Part shown: positions 49,829 to 58,796 of the stretch, one piece after another
How positions within the stretch are numbered: the stretch's first letter is position 1
Layout of the letters: each line of letters starts with the position of its first letter
Assembly (NCBI GenBank): GCA_003450815.1
Contig: DMES01000048.1
Span: 7,703 to 68,745, forward strand
Source of the DNA: Elusimicrobiota bacterium
GTDB lineage: Bacteria; Elusimicrobiota; Elusimicrobia; Elusimicrobiales; UBA9959
Direction: 5' to 3'
Length of the DNA: 61,043 nucleotides
The notes under the pieces: model-generated
What the model was told of the DNA's origin: nothing
The model's input: only the letters and a program-made list of their open reading frames with translations
Databases searched by the model: none
Translations under genes and position numbers: made by a program

Positions 49829-50035
49829 ATGGCGGACAATAAATACTACGCGCACACCAAAATAAACCAAGACGGCATTGTTGCGCCCCAAAGCGACTGG
49901 CAGCCTTTGAAGGACCATTTGCAAAACGTCGCCGCTCTCGCAAAGAAATTCGCCGAAGAAGCCCGCCCCGGAGACGCAGAATTCGCCGATGCGGCCTATT
50001 CGGCCGGGTTGGTTCATAATTTACTGGGAGGTTAA
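49829..50035 (+). pseudogene. cas3: N-terminal remnant of an I-C type cas3
   Basis: 68 codons. The text YYAHTKINQDG, SDWQPLKDHLQNVAALAKKF and AYSAGLVHN matches the start of type I-C Cas3 HD domains (YYAHS..., WQ.LeeHL..Va.lA..Fa, AGl.HDLGKY). The frame ends LLGG* exactly where the metal-binding HD-LGK should follow; HD is already HN. The last codons (CTGGGAGGTTAA) double as the Shine-Dalgarno of cas5. A 60-nt sample (49921-49980) is 62% G+C, like cas4 and cas1 but unlike the following effector genes. I read it as the surviving 5' end of the original cas3 of this locus. An independent small HD protein is less likely. Confidence 0.75.
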
Positions 50036-50038
50036 GCA

Positions 50039-50686
50039 ATGGAGAAATATATTTGTCAGTTGGAGATTTCAGGCAAGTCTGCGATGTGGACAAGGCCGGA
50101 CACAGGGGATTCCCCCGTTAGTTACCCGGTCCCAACTCCCAGCGCGGTTAAGGGCATATTCGAATCTATCCTTAGACTGAAAAATGTAAATCTTGTGCCG
50201 CTTAAGGCTGAAATATGTGCCCCGATAACATATCATCCCTATACAACAAATTATGGCGGCCCGCTTAGAAAAAGCAAGGTAATACAGAAAGGCGCAGGTT
50301 ATCAGCTTCTGGCTACAGTTTTAACAAACGTTTGTTACAGACTTTATGCTTTGCCTAAAAAAGCAAGTTTGGAGGGAATGGATATTTCCGAGAAAGCAAA
50401 ATTGCGTATGGCGCCGGTCACAAATCCAAACCACGCGTATTATGAAATATTTAATCGCAGAATATCTAAAGGGCAGTTTTATGCAATGCCGTGTCTGGGC
50501 TGGAAAGAGTTCGTCCCGGAGTATGTCGGACCATTCAGGGCTGACACAAAACCATGTTATGAGATAAATGAAACCATTTCAAGCATGTTGTGGGAAATGT
50601 TCTCTGTAAACGGCAGTGGAATTGTTTCCCCTGTGTTCCGCCAGAATGTGAAAATTATTAACGGGGGGCTTAATTATGTTGAATGA
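50039..50686 (+). CDS. cas5: CRISPR-associated protein Cas5 (I-C/Cas5d type)
   Basis: 215 residues; GGGAGG 7 nt upstream. Cas5d binds and, in I-C systems, processes pre-crRNA (no cas6 is present). Signatures: the N-terminal beta strand MEKYICQLEISGKSAMWTRP, SYPVPTPSAVKGIFESIL and a C-terminal FYAMPCLGWKEFVPEYVGPF. Sampled composition 43% G+C (50221-50280). Overlaps cas8 by 11 nt. Catalytic residues of Cas5d (Tyr/His/Lys) were not resolved. Confidence 0.82.
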   Translation: MEKYICQLEISGKSAMWTRPDTGDSPVSYPVPTPSAVKGIFESILRLKNVNLVPLKAEICAPITYHPYTTNYGGPLRKSKVIQKGAGYQLLATVLTNVCYRLYALPKKASLEGMDISEKAKLRMAPVTNPNHAYYEIFNRRISKGQFYAMPCLGWKEFVPEYVGPFRADTKPCYEINETISSMLWEMFSVNGSGIVSPVFRQNVKIINGGLNYVE

Positions 50687-52775
50687 ACTTGCGAATTTGT
50701 CTAATACTCTTGAAAGACGGGGAATTGAACAGAGATCCTGGCATCCTAACTATAAATCATGTCCTAATGTGAATGGGCGAAAAAAGATAACGCTATGGGT
50801 TTATCTTGCGGAAAGAGAATCCACAGACGGTAGGGAGTCTTTTGTGAAAGGGGTCGAACGTTTCCCTGTTGCGCAGGATGTCCGTCAATACAGAAAATGG
50901 GAAATTGCACTTGGGAATTCTTTCCCCGCCTTTAATCTGACCCCGATGATAGCTATTCCTATCACCTCCGAACGGGATAGAACTGGGATTTCAAGTCTGA
51001 GCCGGGATTTGACACAGGGCAGGGGATGTGAAGGTCTGGATATGGTCCTTCAGGAATGGATCAGGGGTGGAAACAATCTCTGGGAAAAGGACCGGCAGCG
51101 TGTCGCAAAATGTTTTTCAATAGCCAGGGAATTGTCAGTGCTTGCTTTGGAAAATAAATTTTCAGCGTTTCCAGAGTTATGTGGATATGCCTACGGGATT
51201 AAATTGGATAATTTCTATAAGCAATTAAAAGAATTACTGGTGGAAAAATTATTGGAAAATCCAATAGCAAACAGTTTTATATTGGATATTTTGTTTTTTT
51301 ACTCTGGGGAGACGCCGGTTAATTTACAGGTTATCCTTGAGGTTGCGAATAATAACCATGAGTTCCCCGCAAATCACCTGGAAGTGCAAAAAGCTGTTAA
51401 CAACACCCTGTTTGCAAAAAAAGGAAACCTGCTTGCTGCTAAATCTCAAGAAAAAAAATCTGATGCATTTGGGGCTTTTTTTGACGGTGGTAAAGGAAAA
51501 TTTCCTGAAACGACAATTCCGGTTCTGGGGAAAGTTAAACTTCGTGCAATGAATCAGGAATCTCTGTGCCAGACACGCTATAGGATGATTGATGCGGCAT
51601 CATTCCCCGCAGCTGATAAAACACGGCAACGGATGAAAAATGCTTTGGAATGGATCTCTGATAAATCTCTTGAAGGAAAAACATGGACGAAACTTAGTTC
51701 CACCACAGGCAGGCAAACCATTTTGTTTGCATATCCGGTTGATGCGCCGGAAATATCGGCGGAAATAGCTGGGTTATTGGGAGGCAATGAATCCCAAGAT
51801 GGAAAAGAAGTTCTCTTTTCTAAAATTGCCGGCGAAGTGGTAAAAGCATTGAACGGTGTGGTGACAAACAAGCCGGATGCGGAAATTGAGGTTTTTGTTT
51901 TGTGCAAGCCAGATGGTCGTAGGACCAAAGTAGAAGTTTCAAAACGTTATAAAGCAAAAACTATCCTTGCCTCGGCAGAAATGTGGCAGAAGGGGGCGGG
52001 AAATATTCCAAGCATAAAGATTAAGGGGTTTCCTCAAAAAAAAGGCGAACAGTTCCCATCGGTTGAGCCGCTGACCCCATATCCTGGAGAAGTGGTCTGG
52101 TGTCTCAACACTTCCTGGCAGCGTGGCGGAACGGAGGCGGTTCCTGTACATGGATTTTCCGTGGCAGATGGCCTTGGCTTACTGTTAGATGTAAATCCTG
52201 ATTGGTTGTTGAGGCGGATGTTCGGTGCTGTTTTAAAGAATTCGGTTCCGGTACTTTTGGGTCTTGGCGCAGAGCAGAATAAAAATAAAGTTTTTCTTGC
52301 GAGCAAGAAATATCAGAAGCAGGTTTATCTTATACCATGTATATTAGGCCTGCTTTTGCACAAATCGGGAGTAAAAGGAGGAGATATGCAGTCTGCCGCA
52401 TACTTAGTTGGCCGGTTGTTGAGTTCTGTAGATAAACTGAACTATAAATACAGCGAAATTGTGAGAGGGGAAAAAAGTCCGACACAATTATTGGGAAATT
52501 CTCTAATGGGAGTCGCGCTGGAAAACCCTATTCAGGCCTTAGCCCTGCTTAGTGAGCGCCTCATGCCGTATCAAGCCTGGGCAACAGGGTATTCAAAAGA
52601 GGATGTTGGACTCGTGAAATATTTTTTAAAACAGTGCGGGGAGATCTCCGCCTCTCTCAGTAAACTGCAATTGCCTGAAAATTGTACTGACGCTGATAAA
52701 GCTCAGATGTTATTGGGCTATTTAGCGGCGGAAGATGCTAAAGAAAAAGTAGAAGACCCCGCTGTTTCTGTGTAA
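50676..52775 (+). CDS. cas8c: Divergent Cas8c-like large subunit (Csd1-like)
   Basis: 699 residues; large-subunit position between cas5 and cas7. It recognises the target and PAM in type I effectors. Similarity is weak: AAYLVGRLLSSVDKLNYKY and LGNSLMGVALENPIQALALL with RLMPYQAW match the ending of Csd1 (AYrLGRLfavlEk), and RYRMIDAASFPAADKTRQRM lies where Csd1 has its central conserved block. Much of the N-terminal half is unlike the textbook form. Very AT-rich in places (22% G+C at 51241-51300). Start ATG inside the cas5 end. Confidence 0.68.
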   Translation: MLNELANLSNTLERRGIEQRSWHPNYKSCPNVNGRKKITLWVYLAERESTDGRESFVKGVERFPVAQDVRQYRKWEIALGNSFPAFNLTPMIAIPITSERDRTGISSLSRDLTQGRGCEGLDMVLQEWIRGGNNLWEKDRQRVAKCFSIARELSVLALENKFSAFPELCGYAYGIKLDNFYKQLKELLVEKLLENPIANSFILDILFFYSGETPVNLQVILEVANNNHEFPANHLEVQKAVNNTLFAKKGNLLAAKSQEKKSDAFGAFFDGGKGKFPETTIPVLGKVKLRAMNQESLCQTRYRMIDAASFPAADKTRQRMKNALEWISDKSLEGKTWTKLSSTTGRQTILFAYPVDAPEISAEIAGLLGGNESQDGKEVLFSKIAGEVVKALNGVVTNKPDAEIEVFVLCKPDGRRTKVEVSKRYKAKTILASAEMWQKGAGNIPSIKIKGFPQKKGEQFPSVEPLTPYPGEVVWCLNTSWQRGGTEAVPVHGFSVADGLGLLLDVNPDWLLRRMFGAVLKNSVPVLLGLGAEQNKNKVFLASKKYQKQVYLIPCILGLLLHKSGVKGGDMQSAAYLVGRLLSSVDKLNYKYSEIVRGEKSPTQLLGNSLMGVALENPIQALALLSERLMPYQAWATGYSKEDVGLVKYFLKQCGEISASLSKLQLPENCTDADKAQMLLGYLAAEDAKEKVEDPAVSV

Positions 52776-52802
52776 GTTGTAAAAAATACAAGGAGAATAA
52801 AT

Positions 52803-53681
52803 ATGACAAAAACCGAAACCAAGCAGGAAGAGATTTTAAGGGCGACTGGATTGTTGATTATTGAGGTTAATAATTCAAACCCTAATGGTAATCCGGACAG
52901 AGATAGCGATCCGCGTCAAAGACCGGATAAACACGGGGAAATTTCGCCTGTTTCATTTAAGCGTAAATTGCGGGATTTAATTGAAGATAAAGGCGGGCCG
53001 GTATGGGGGGAATTGTTTTCAAAAGAGAGCGGAATAAATCCCGAGCAATACTGGATTTTGGAAACAAGAGGGCGGGATAGAAAGGTGATAGGCAATGAAT
53101 TAAAAGGCGATGGCTCACAGTTTAAAGATAAATACTGGGATGGACGCGTTTTTGGGAATACTTTTTTAGAAGAGGCGGCATCAACTTCAATAAAGACGGG
53201 AGTTGTTCAATTCGGTTTGGGTGTTTCTGTCGCTCCTGTTGAAATTGAACGCAGCACCAATACCAGCAAAGCGGGAGTTCAGGAGGGGAAAGACCGGGGA
53301 ATGGCGCCCATGGGATACCGCATAGTGCCACATGGCATTTACTGTATGCCATTCTTTGTGAATCCCAGCGCGGCGCATAAAACTGGATGTACACAACAAG
53401 ACATAGAGGTGTTAAAAAAAGTGATTCCCTATGCCTATTCCCATACAAGGTCACACATCCGTCCGAATGTGGAACTTCTCCATGCCTGGTATATTGAGCA
53501 TAAGAGCTCTCTAGGCTCCTGTCCGGACTATATGCTTATTGATGCATTAACTCCAAAAAAGAATAGTGAGCCGGATAAACCGTCAAAAACCCGTAATGAT
53601 TATTCTCCCATACCTTCTAAATTGCCGGAGGAATTAGAAAAACGGGTCAAATCATGTGTTGACTTGGTAAATCCTGCCTGA
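52803..53681 (+). CDS. cas7: CRISPR-associated protein Cas7 (Csd2/Csh2 type)
   Basis: 292 residues, backbone subunit that wraps the crRNA. ATGLLIIEVNNSNPNGNPDR is the Csd2/Csh2 signature (NPNGDP), followed by GEISPVSFKRKLRDLIED and a C-terminal YSHTRSHIRPNVELLHAWYIEH. AAGGAG precedes the start. It ends one base before cas3. Sample 45% G+C (53041-53100). Confidence 0.88.
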   Translation: MTKTETKQEEILRATGLLIIEVNNSNPNGNPDRDSDPRQRPDKHGEISPVSFKRKLRDLIEDKGGPVWGELFSKESGINPEQYWILETRGRDRKVIGNELKGDGSQFKDKYWDGRVFGNTFLEEAASTSIKTGVVQFGLGVSVAPVEIERSTNTSKAGVQEGKDRGMAPMGYRIVPHGIYCMPFFVNPSAAHKTGCTQQDIEVLKKVIPYAYSHTRSHIRPNVELLHAWYIEHKSSLGSCPDYMLIDALTPKKNSEPDKPSKTRNDYSPIPSKLPEELEKRVKSCVDLVNPA

Positions 53682-53682
53682 T

Positions 53683-55917
53683 ATGGACTATCTGGCACAT
53701 AGCGCAAGGCTAGGCAAGCCTTCACAATCCTACGAAGACCATGTAAAACATGTTTTTGTGGAGGCTTGCCGCTTTGCGTCCGAGGTGGAGGAATTTGCAC
53801 CGAAGTATAAAGGATTTTTTCTTAAGACAATAGCCTTAGCCGCTGAATACCATGATTTGGGAAAGCTGGATTCTGAAAATCAGGCAATACTCCTTCGTCC
53901 TGATGGTCATAAGAAACTGCCAATCAACCATGTCGATGCTGGTGTTGCCGCGATTCAATCCCTTCCTAACAATATATTGCATCAGATGGCTGCCCTCCTG
54001 GATTATTCGCACCATATCGGATTGCCGGATTTGTGCGACGAAACACTCAAAGGTTCCGAAAAAGTTTTCAGGGACATCGCCGTTAGAGAAGATGGGCGGA
54101 ATGTGCGTGATATAACTGATAAAAATATTTATGCCTATCTTGCGAGACACAAAGAAGCGATTGCGGCTTCTTTGTGCCCGCAAGAAGCCGCTTCTGGTAA
54201 AATTCAACCCACCCCGCTTTCAATGCGTATTGCACTGTCCTGTTTAGTGGATGCGGACCATTCCGACACGTCAAAGCACTATGGGTTTGAATTGCCGGAT
54301 AAAAATGTTTCGCTAAAGCCGGAAAAAAGATTGGAAAGTTTGGATAAGTATATCACTGGCCTTGGTAAAAATGGAAACGCAGAAAAGACAAATTTGCGGA
54401 ATTCAATATATTCTGTTTGTCGCAATCGCACACTCGCGGCGGATAATATAATCGCCTGTGACAGCCCTGTTGGGACCGGCAAAACGACAGCGGTTATGGC
54501 GCATCTTTTACAAGCTGCAAAAACAAAAAAAATGAGGCATATATTTGTTGTCCTGCCGTTTACAAATATTATCAACCAGTCTGTTGCGGTATATAGGAAA
54601 TCCCTGATTTTAGCGGGTGAGAAACCAGATGATATAGTTGTCGCGCAACATCACAGGGTAGAATTCTCTGATTTGGCATCAAGGGCTTTTTCATCACTAT
54701 GGCGTGCGCCGGTTACCGTTACCACAGCGGTTAGTTTTTTTGAAACGTTAGCAAGCAACCATCCGGCCTCTCTAAGGAAACTTCATGAAATTGCCGGTTC
54801 AGCTATTTTTATTGATGAGTCGCACGCGGCTTTGCCTGCTAAGTTGTGGCCTTTGGCGCTGAAATGGCTCAGGGAATTAGCCAGTGATTGGGGATGTTAT
54901 ATAGTCCTCGGTTCGGGGTCGCTTTCACGCTTTTGGGAACTTCAAGAGTTTTCGGAACCTTCGCTTAAAAATTTGCCCGAATTAATTAATCAAGAAATTT
55001 CAGAAAGTGCAAAAGGCATGGAATCTGCAAGAATCGCATATCATTCAGAAACAAAGGTTTTTGATTTAAATTCCTTGATCGCAAGGGTTAACACAAAGCC
55101 CGGTCCGCGTCTTTTAATATTAAATACTGTTCAGTCGGCAGCCGCCGTGGCGAGAGAGCTACAGCTGAAGCTTGGGAGTAACTGTGTTGAGCATTTATCA
55201 ACCGCGTTGGCACCTGTTCATAGAGAACTAACCTTGGAGCGAGTTAGAGCGCGCTTGGAGGATGAAACAGATAATGACTGGACTTTGGTTGCAACCTCCT
55301 GTGTGGAGGCCGGGGTAGATATTTCTTTTAGAACCGCGTTTCGAGAATCTTGCGGTCTTGTTAACTTAATCCAAACAGGCGGAAGGGTGAATCGGAACTC
55401 AAAATATCCAGTTTCGGAAATTTGGGATTTTAAAATTAAAACAGACAATCTTTTGCGTCTTCATCCGATGTTCGCAAAATCATCGCAGATTTTGATGGAA
55501 ATGTTTGCCGAGGGTCGTGTTAATCCTGAAAACTGCACAGAAGCGCTGAGGCGTGAGATTCGCGCATTTAATTTTTTAAAAGCCAATGATGTTCAAATAG
55601 TGAAGAGTGAAATGGCTAGGAATTTCCCATATGTAGACAAGGAATTTAAGGTTATTGACTCTTATACTGTTACGGTTTTGGTTGACAAGGATATTCGCAA
55701 AGCTATTGAAGAAGACAGCTATCGGCCTAGCATTTGGGAATTACAAAATAACAGTGTTCAAATATGGGAGAACAAAATTATTAATTATGGGATAGCTGAG
55801 ATTAAACAGATTCCAGGGCTAAATGCTTGGACATTGGCTTATGACGGTTTTCTCGGTTATATGAAAGGAGTTTTAGAAAATATTAATTTTCAACACGGTA
55901 AGGCAAAACCTGTGTGA
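53683..55917 (+). CDS. cas3: Cas3 HD nuclease-helicase
   Basis: 744 residues. HD nuclease domain: AHS (H6), EDH (H20), AEYHDLGKLD (H57, D58, K61), ALLDYSHHIG and CLVDADHSD. Superfamily 2 helicase: Walker A DSPVGTGKTTAV (K267), DESHAALP (D378 to H381), TSCVEAGVDISF and motif VI QTGGRVNR (from Q564). Unwinds and degrades target DNA recruited by the effector. Unusual position: between cas7 and cas4, whereas I-C puts cas3 first. A 60-nt sample is 35% G+C (54541-54600). Complete, unlike the remnant at 49829. Confidence 0.92.
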   Translation: MDYLAHSARLGKPSQSYEDHVKHVFVEACRFASEVEEFAPKYKGFFLKTIALAAEYHDLGKLDSENQAILLRPDGHKKLPINHVDAGVAAIQSLPNNILHQMAALLDYSHHIGLPDLCDETLKGSEKVFRDIAVREDGRNVRDITDKNIYAYLARHKEAIAASLCPQEAASGKIQPTPLSMRIALSCLVDADHSDTSKHYGFELPDKNVSLKPEKRLESLDKYITGLGKNGNAEKTNLRNSIYSVCRNRTLAADNIIACDSPVGTGKTTAVMAHLLQAAKTKKMRHIFVVLPFTNIINQSVAVYRKSLILAGEKPDDIVVAQHHRVEFSDLASRAFSSLWRAPVTVTTAVSFFETLASNHPASLRKLHEIAGSAIFIDESHAALPAKLWPLALKWLRELASDWGCYIVLGSGSLSRFWELQEFSEPSLKNLPELINQEISESAKGMESARIAYHSETKVFDLNSLIARVNTKPGPRLLILNTVQSAAAVARELQLKLGSNCVEHLSTALAPVHRELTLERVRARLEDETDNDWTLVATSCVEAGVDISFRTAFRESCGLVNLIQTGGRVNRNSKYPVSEIWDFKIKTDNLLRLHPMFAKSSQILMEMFAEGRVNPENCTEALRREIRAFNFLKANDVQIVKSEMARNFPYVDKEFKVIDSYTVTVLVDKDIRKAIEEDSYRPSIWELQNNSVQIWENKIINYGIAEIKQIPGLNAWTLAYDGFLGYMKGVLENINFQHGKAKPV

Positions 55918-55926
55918 ACGGGGAAT

Positions 55927-56547
55927 ATGGAACCAATCTTATTATCCGCCATCAACCAGTATTTCTTTTGCCCACGAAGATGCGGGTTGATTCATGTGGA
56001 CGGCGTGTTTGTCAATAATGCCTACACGCTGGAGGGGAGTTTTTTGCATGACAAGGTGGATACGCCCGGAGTGGAGAACCGTGCCGGGGTGCGGATAGTC
56101 CGGGCCTTGCCGCTTTACTCAAGGGAAATGGGATTAAACGGCAAGGCCGACATCGTGGAATTTTACAAGCAGCCGGATGGTACCGAGGTTCCCCTGCCGG
56201 TGGACTACAAGCGCGGGCCACGCCGCAAATGGGCCAACGATGACGCACAGCTTTGTGCCCAGGCTCTCTGCCTTGAGGAAATGATCGGTGTGCCGGTGCC
56301 AAAAGGGGCAATATTCCACGCGGCCTCAAAAAAACGGCGGGAGGTATTGTTTGACGCGGTCTTGCGCGGCGCCACGCTTGAAACCATAAATAAAATCCGG
56401 GCTATGCTTGAGACCGGCAAAGTTCCGCCCCCGCTGCCGGGCCCGCGTTGCGAAGGATGCTCGCTTAAAAACATCTGTATGCCGGAAATAGTCTCCGCTC
56501 CGGGAAAAGTGGTGAATTATAATATTAATGTGTTTAATAGGAACTGA
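55927..56547 (+). CDS. cas4: Cas4 nuclease
   Basis: 206 residues. Fe-S cysteines: C15 in QYFFCPRRC and three at the C-terminus (PRCEGCSLKNIC). PD-(D/E)XK core: GKADIVEF (D) and LPVDYKRG (D-Y-K), plus QLCAQALCLEEM. Trims and PAM-selects prespacers for Cas1-Cas2. G+C rich (68% at 56401-56460), unlike cas8 and cas3. Nine nt after cas3. Confidence 0.9.
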   Translation: MEPILLSAINQYFFCPRRCGLIHVDGVFVNNAYTLEGSFLHDKVDTPGVENRAGVRIVRALPLYSREMGLNGKADIVEFYKQPDGTEVPLPVDYKRGPRRKWANDDAQLCAQALCLEEMIGVPVPKGAIFHAASKKRREVLFDAVLRGATLETINKIRAMLETGKVPPPLPGPRCEGCSLKNICMPEIVSAPGKVVNYNINVFNRN

Positions 56548-56549
56548 CT

Positions 56550-57749
56550 ATGAACTTTCAAAATCTGATAAATCTGATTGTTAAAACACAGGCAAATTTG
56601 CAGGGGAGAGCCTTACAGGCTGTGAACCAGTCACTGACTATTCGCAACTGGTTGTTCGGTTGGTATATCGTTGAATATGAACAGAAGGGCGAAGACCGCG
56701 CAAAATACGGAAAGAAATTATTAGTGAAACTGGCATTGGAATTGAAAAAGAAAAATATTCAAGGCCTTTCACTTCGGAATTTGAAGCTTTTCCGGCAGTT
56801 CTATTTCGTCTATCCGTCAATTGGGCAGACACTGTCTGCCCAATTCATTAATTCGTTCTCTTTTCCTCGATTTATGCAAAACAAAAAACTCTTATCCTCA
56901 CGTGTAAAAGGCTTCTCTTCATTGAATATTTCCGATGAGGAAAATGATCTTACAATTGGGCAGACAGTGTCTGCCCAATTGGCGAAACAGCATGGGTTAC
57001 CATTAAAATCCTACAGCCCGGCGCCGGAATTATTACTGCGCCATTTTACCTTTTCGCATTTTGTTGAACTTCTTGGAATTGGCAAGCCGCTTAAAAGGGC
57101 TTTTTATGAAGTGGAAGCTATAAAAGGCAATTGGAGTGTCCGTCAGTTAAAACGTCAGATAGAAAGCCTTCTTTACGAGAGAACCGGCCTTTCTAAAAAC
57201 AAGAAAGGACTTCTTGTGAAAGTGCATAAACAGAAAGATAATCCAACTGTGGAAGATGCGATCCGCGACCCGTATGTCTTGGAATTCACCGGCTTAAAAG
57301 AGCGGGCGGAATACAGCGAAACCGATTTAGAGACGGCATTGCTTAATCATATCCAGGAATTCCTGCTTGAGCTCGGTAACGGTTTCTGCTTTGAAGCCCG
57401 CCAAAAGCGCATCACTATTGACAATGAGCATGACCGTATTGACCTTGTGTTTTATCACCGTATTCTTCGCTGTCATGTGCTCATAGATCTTAAAAACCGG
57501 GCTTTTTCCCATGCCGATGCCGGCCAGATGAATTTTTACTTAAATTATTACAAGGAAAACGAGATAAAAGCGGGCGACAACCCGCCTTTTGGAATTATTC
57601 TTTGCACCGACAAAAACAAGGTTAAAGTAAAATATGCCACAACGGGTTTGGATAATAAATTATTTGTGTCAAAATATCTGGTTGCGTTGCCGTCAGAAAA
57701 AGAGCTTGAAGACTTCATCAGCAAAGACAAGAAACTCTTAGAGGGATAA
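56550..57749 (+). CDS. DUF1016/YhcG-type PD-(D/E)XK nuclease inside the cas operon
   Basis: 399 residues. N-terminal DUF1016 helical part (LTIRNWLFGWYIVEYEQKG, RNLKLFRQFYFVYP), then FSHFVELLGIGKPLKRAFYE, and the C-terminal nuclease core with EFLLELGNGFCFEARQKRI, DRIDLVFYHRIL, VLIDLKN and DAGQMNFYLNYY. This is the PD-(D/E)XK form of YhcG, with IDLK in place of the common IELK. Two odd-centred palindromes lie in the coding region (56819-56845 and 56954-56980). Two nt after cas4, 8 nt before cas1; not a standard I-C member. Sample 40% G+C. Confidence 0.82.
   Translation: MNFQNLINLIVKTQANLQGRALQAVNQSLTIRNWLFGWYIVEYEQKGEDRAKYGKKLLVKLALELKKKNIQGLSLRNLKLFRQFYFVYPSIGQTLSAQFINSFSFPRFMQNKKLLSSRVKGFSSLNISDEENDLTIGQTVSAQLAKQHGLPLKSYSPAPELLLRHFTFSHFVELLGIGKPLKRAFYEVEAIKGNWSVRQLKRQIESLLYERTGLSKNKKGLLVKVHKQKDNPTVEDAIRDPYVLEFTGLKERAEYSETDLETALLNHIQEFLLELGNGFCFEARQKRITIDNEHDRIDLVFYHRILRCHVLIDLKNRAFSHADAGQMNFYLNYYKENEIKAGDNPPFGIILCTDKNKVKVKYATTGLDNKLFVSKYLVALPSEKELEDFISKDKKLLEG
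56819..56845. repeat. Coding palindrome AATTGGGCAGACA-C, copy 1
   Basis: AATTGGGCAGACA (56819-56831), C, TGTCTGCCCAATT (56833-56845). In frame it encodes IGQTLSAQF. Same arms at 56954-56980. Confidence 0.75.
56954..56980. repeat. Coding palindrome AATTGGGCAGACA-G, copy 2
   Basis: AATTGGGCAGACA (56954-56966), G, TGTCTGCCCAATT (56968-56980). In frame it encodes IGQTVSAQL. 108 nt separate it from copy 1. Confidence 0.75.
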
Positions 57750-57757
57750 CCAAAAAC

Positions 57758-58792
57758 ATGGACTCCGTAACGCAAAATACTCTTTACGTGATGACGCAGG
57801 GCGCGTATCTCCACCGGGACCATCTTACGGTCAAAGTGGAAATAGAAAAGGAAACGCGTCTTAGCGTGCCTATTCATCATCTGGAATCTGTCTGTATTTT
57901 CGGCAATATTATGGTCTCGCCCGGTGTTATGCGGCTTTGCGCGGAGCACGGGGCGGCTTTCACCTTTATGAGCGAGACCGGCCGGCTTATAGCCAGGGTG
58001 GATGCGCCGCAGTCGGGTAATGTGCTGCTCCGGCGGGAGCAGTTTCGCAAGGCGGACAAGCCGGAAGAATCTCTTAAAATAGCCCGGTGGATAATAGCCG
58101 GAAAATTGCAGAACGCGCGCGGCGTTTTAATGCGCACAGCCAGGCAAATTGAAAATCAGGATGATATTTCCGCTTTGGATAAGGCGGCAGAGCGCATTGC
58201 TTATATAATACACAGCCTTGAGCGCGCGGCCTCTGTTGACGAAGCTCGCGGCTATGAGGGGGAAGGGGCGAAGATTTACTTCGGAGTTTTTAACAATCTT
58301 ATGAAGCAACAGCGAGAGGATTTCAAAATCACGGACAGAAACCGGCGGCCTCCGCTGGACCCGGCTAACGCTTTGCTCTCATTTTCCTACGCTTTATTGC
58401 TTCATGATTGCGTGGCCGCGCTTACCGCCGCCGGCCTGGACCCGAATGTGGGGTTCCTGCATTCCGACAGGCCAGGCCGCCCATCGCTTGCGCTGGATTT
58501 GATGGAAGAATTTCGTCCGATGGTAGCCGACAGGCATGTTCTAACGCTTATAAACCGGAAAGAAGTTGATAAAGGCGGCTTTACCAAAAGAGATGGCGGC
58601 GCGGTTGAAATGAGTGATGCCGCCAGAAAGGCTGTGGTTTCCGGATATCAGCAGCGTAAACAGGAAGAGGTTGAGCACCCTTTGCTTGAGCAGAAGATGA
58701 CTGTGGGGATGCTCCCTTTCGCTCAGGCCAGGCTGCTGGCGCGTTATATCAGGGGGGATATACAGGAATATCCGCCTTGTGTTTTAAAGTGA
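57758..58792 (+). CDS. cas1: Cas1 integrase (I-C type)
   Basis: 344 residues, usual I-C length. Integrates spacers with Cas2. Catalytic residues: E167 in RGYEGEGAKIYF, H235 in GFLHSDRPGRPSLALDLMEE, and the E250/E251 that follow. N-terminal beta domain and HHLESVCIFGN loop present. Sample 63% G+C (58441-58500), in contrast with the effector genes. Overlaps nothing; cas2 begins 4 nt later. Confidence 0.95.
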   Translation: MDSVTQNTLYVMTQGAYLHRDHLTVKVEIEKETRLSVPIHHLESVCIFGNIMVSPGVMRLCAEHGAAFTFMSETGRLIARVDAPQSGNVLLRREQFRKADKPEESLKIARWIIAGKLQNARGVLMRTARQIENQDDISALDKAAERIAYIIHSLERAASVDEARGYEGEGAKIYFGVFNNLMKQQREDFKITDRNRRPPLDPANALLSFSYALLLHDCVAALTAAGLDPNVGFLHSDRPGRPSLALDLMEEFRPMVADRHVLTLINRKEVDKGGFTKRDGGAVEMSDAARKAVVSGYQQRKQEEVEHPLLEQKMTVGMLPFAQARLLARYIRGDIQEYPPCVLK

Positions 58793-58796
58793 GCTT

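Noticed and set aside
49657..49842. Open frame of 61 codons before the cas genes
   Set aside because: Lies in the inverted-repeat element, has no ribosome-binding site and shows no protein-like pattern.
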